Shown: one piece after another, positions 5,407 to 6,628 of the stretch | Layout: the number at the start of each line of letters is the position of its first letter | Numbering within the stretch: position 1 is the first letter of the stretch | Source of the DNA: Candidatus Parcubacteria bacterium | Lineage (GTDB): Bacteria > Patescibacteriota > Saccharimonadia > Saccharimonadales > Saccharimonadaceae | DNA: 6,628 nucleotides | Reading direction: 5' to 3' | Assembly: GCA_023432475.1 (NCBI GenBank) | Contig: JAEYUN010000024.1 | Location: forward strand, 1 to 6,628 | The notes under the pieces: model-generated | The model's database searches: none | What the model was told of the DNA's origin: nothing | Seen by the model: the letters and a program-made list of their open reading frames with translations, nothing else | Position numbers and translations under genes: made by a program

Positions 5407-5435
5407 GTGTAGTGTTCGTGTTTGAGTCACTACAC
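5407..5435. promoter_or_regulatory. 8-bp inverted repeat upstream of the island promoter
   Basis: GTGTAGTG (5407-5414) and CACTACAC (5428-5435) form a perfect inverted repeat with arm centres 21 bp apart, about two helical turns, so both halves face the same side of DNA. It is centred about 60 bases upstream of the predicted start, an activator-like position. It is also the only hairpin close after umuC but has no U-tract, so a terminator role is less likely. Confidence 0.45.
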
Positions 5436-5488
5436 TATATATAGGGTTTAGACCTTATAAATTGCCTACTATTTCCACCCATAGCGTA

Positions 5489-6628
5489 TCAGGCGTGAAT
5501 TTTTGGCAGCTCAGACCAAATGGTAGTATAGCGCGGACTACGCAGGGCGTGTTTACTGTGCCAGTTAGCGTGGGCGCGGTCTTCGGCAGCGTGCCATATA
5601 GTCGAGCTGCCGTAACGGGCATTTATCTTATCGACTCCGTTCATTAGTCTCACCCTCCGCTCTCTAGCTTGAGGTGGTTGCATTAACGACAGCTGCCAGG
5701 CTTCTAGGTCGGTTAGGTTAAGCAGTATAACCGCCACTTTACTATAAGCAAACTCCGGGTCGTACAATTCTTCTAAGAGCCCTAGGGCACTAGCCATCAA
5801 GGTACCGGTATCACTACTAGGTTCTGCTAGTATAGTGCTCCTGGAAACACTGCGCACCCTTTCATCGTGTCTAGATGTAGTCAAATAAACCATCACTCGG
5901 GAACAAACTGAGCGCTGCCCTCTCAGCTTAGCTGAAGCTCGAGCAGTAAAGTTAGCTAGGGCGCTTTCCAGTTGGTGATACTCGCGCACTTTATGACCAA
6001 AAGCTCGTGATACCATAATGCTTTGTCGCTTGTCACGGCTATCACCGAACCTCAGTCGCGGTCGTCCACGCAGTTCGTCAACCATGCGTAGTCCAGTTAT
6101 ATTGAACTGAGTTTTTAACCAAGCATCAGAAGTCTGGATTAGCTGCAGCGCAGTCGAGACACCACGGTCTTTTAATTTTGGTGCTGTTCGCCAACCGACG
6201 CCCCAAATATCCTCGACCGGCACTTCCTTCAGTATGCGTTCGCGTTCATCCTCGGCGACAATAACACTGACGCCGTCGTGCTTCTTGGCGTGATTGGTAG
6301 CAACTTTGGCGAGCGTTTTGGTTGGAGCGATCCCTAGCGATACTGGTACGCCAACTTCTTTTTGGAGTCGTGCTTTTACGCTCAGCCCCCAAGCTCGTGG
6401 ATCGGTTATGTCAAGTTCGGATAAGTCCAAAAAACACTCGTCGATAGAATAAACTTCTATCAGTGGCGTTATTTGTCGCAGCACAGTCACAATTCGCTCG
6501 GAGATATCGCCATACAGTTCGAAATTGGCCGAAAACAGTGTCACGCCGGCGCTTTTAACCAGCGGTTTGACTTTAAAAAGTGGTATGCCCATTGGGACGC
6601 CAAGAGCTTTGACTTCTTGAGACCGGGC
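5489..6628 (-). CDS. umuC: UmuC-type Y-family DNA polymerase, N-terminus cut by window edge
   Basis: This is the catalytic subunit type of DNA polymerase V, which copies past DNA lesions. The frame is open to the window edge, so the true start lies outside; 379 residues are visible, beginning ARSQEVKALGVPMGIPLFKV, which matches the finger region just after the missing first 40-50 residues. The palm carries the catalytic YSIDECFLDLS (about residues 60-70 of the visible part). VSLGIAPTKTLAKVATNHAKK follows, then the helix-hairpin-helix-like WGVGWRTAPKLKDRGV and the little-finger domain. A QLSLM near the C-terminal side resembles the clamp-binding motif QLxLF. The terminal SPRYTTIWSELP is the mark of the UmuC C-terminal domain (DUF4113) and separates it from DinB (Pol IV). 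The visible part is intact and ends in TGA. Whether umuD precedes it cannot be seen. Confidence 0.95.
   Translation of the reverse strand, partial: ARSQEVKALGVPMGIPLFKVKPLVKSAGVTLFSANFELYGDISERIVTVLRQITPLIEVYSIDECFLDLSELDITDPRAWGLSVKARLQKEVGVPVSLGIAPTKTLAKVATNHAKKHDGVSVIVAEDERERILKEVPVEDIWGVGWRTAPKLKDRGVSTALQLIQTSDAWLKTQFNITGLRMVDELRGRPRLRFGDSRDKRQSIMVSRAFGHKVREYHQLESALANFTARASAKLRGQRSVCSRVMVYLTTSRHDERVRSVSRSTILAEPSSDTGTLMASALGLLEELYDPEFAYSKVAVILLNLTDLEAWQLSLMQPPQARERRVRLMNGVDKINARYGSSTIWHAAEDRAHANWHSKHALRSPRYTTIWSELPKIHA

Noticed and set aside
5380..5408. Plus-strand promoter using TTGACA at 5380-5385.
   Set aside because: The hexamer 17 bp downstream is TCATGT, a poor -10, and no plus-strand gene follows.

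Overview
The window reads as ordinary chromosome of a small-genome bacterium, most likely a member of the Candidate Phyla Radiation and probably Candidatus Saccharibacteria (TM7). This is inferred from gene content. The nucleoside monophosphate kinase has the variant P-loop GLPFSGKDTQ and an LSSVGRMKGEE segment that I associate with saccharibacterial homologues. The genes are tightly packed and promoters sit almost on the start codons. UGA acts as a normal stop (umuC ends in TGA). The lineage is not proven by anything in the window.

Layout, left to right. Positions 1-1382 (minus) hold pyruvate kinase, cut at its C-terminus by the window edge. Positions 1421-3787 (minus) hold a complete phosphoenolpyruvate synthase, just upstream of pyk. 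A short divergent promoter region (3788-3876) separates it from an adenylate-kinase-like NMP kinase (3877-4494, plus). A run of small palindromes follows, then a long hairpin that terminates tRNA-Glu(UUC) (4639-4713, minus), which has its own extended -10 promoter. Positions 4747-5292 form a GC-rich island on the minus strand with two small overlapping ORFs (45 and 88 aa). It has a near-consensus promoter, a structured leader, and two hairpins downstream, the last with a U-tract. Positions 5489-6628 (minus) are most of a UmuC-type Y-family DNA polymerase, cut at its N-terminus by the window edge.

The three metabolic genes fit together. PpsA makes PEP and AMP from pyruvate and ATP, Pyk converts PEP and ADP back to pyruvate and ATP, and an AMP-using NMP kinase would return the AMP to ADP. 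Such a set lets a cell with limited biosynthesis balance PEP, pyruvate and adenylates.

The parts most worth a second look are: the GC-rich two-ORF island with operator-like repeats around its promoter; the apparently leaderless promoters of pyk and the NMP kinase (and possibly ppsA); and the tRNA-Glu trailer hairpin, which pairs fully only in the tRNA-sense RNA. I see no CRISPR array, transposase, integrase or attachment site. No gene-free stretch exceeds about 200 bases.
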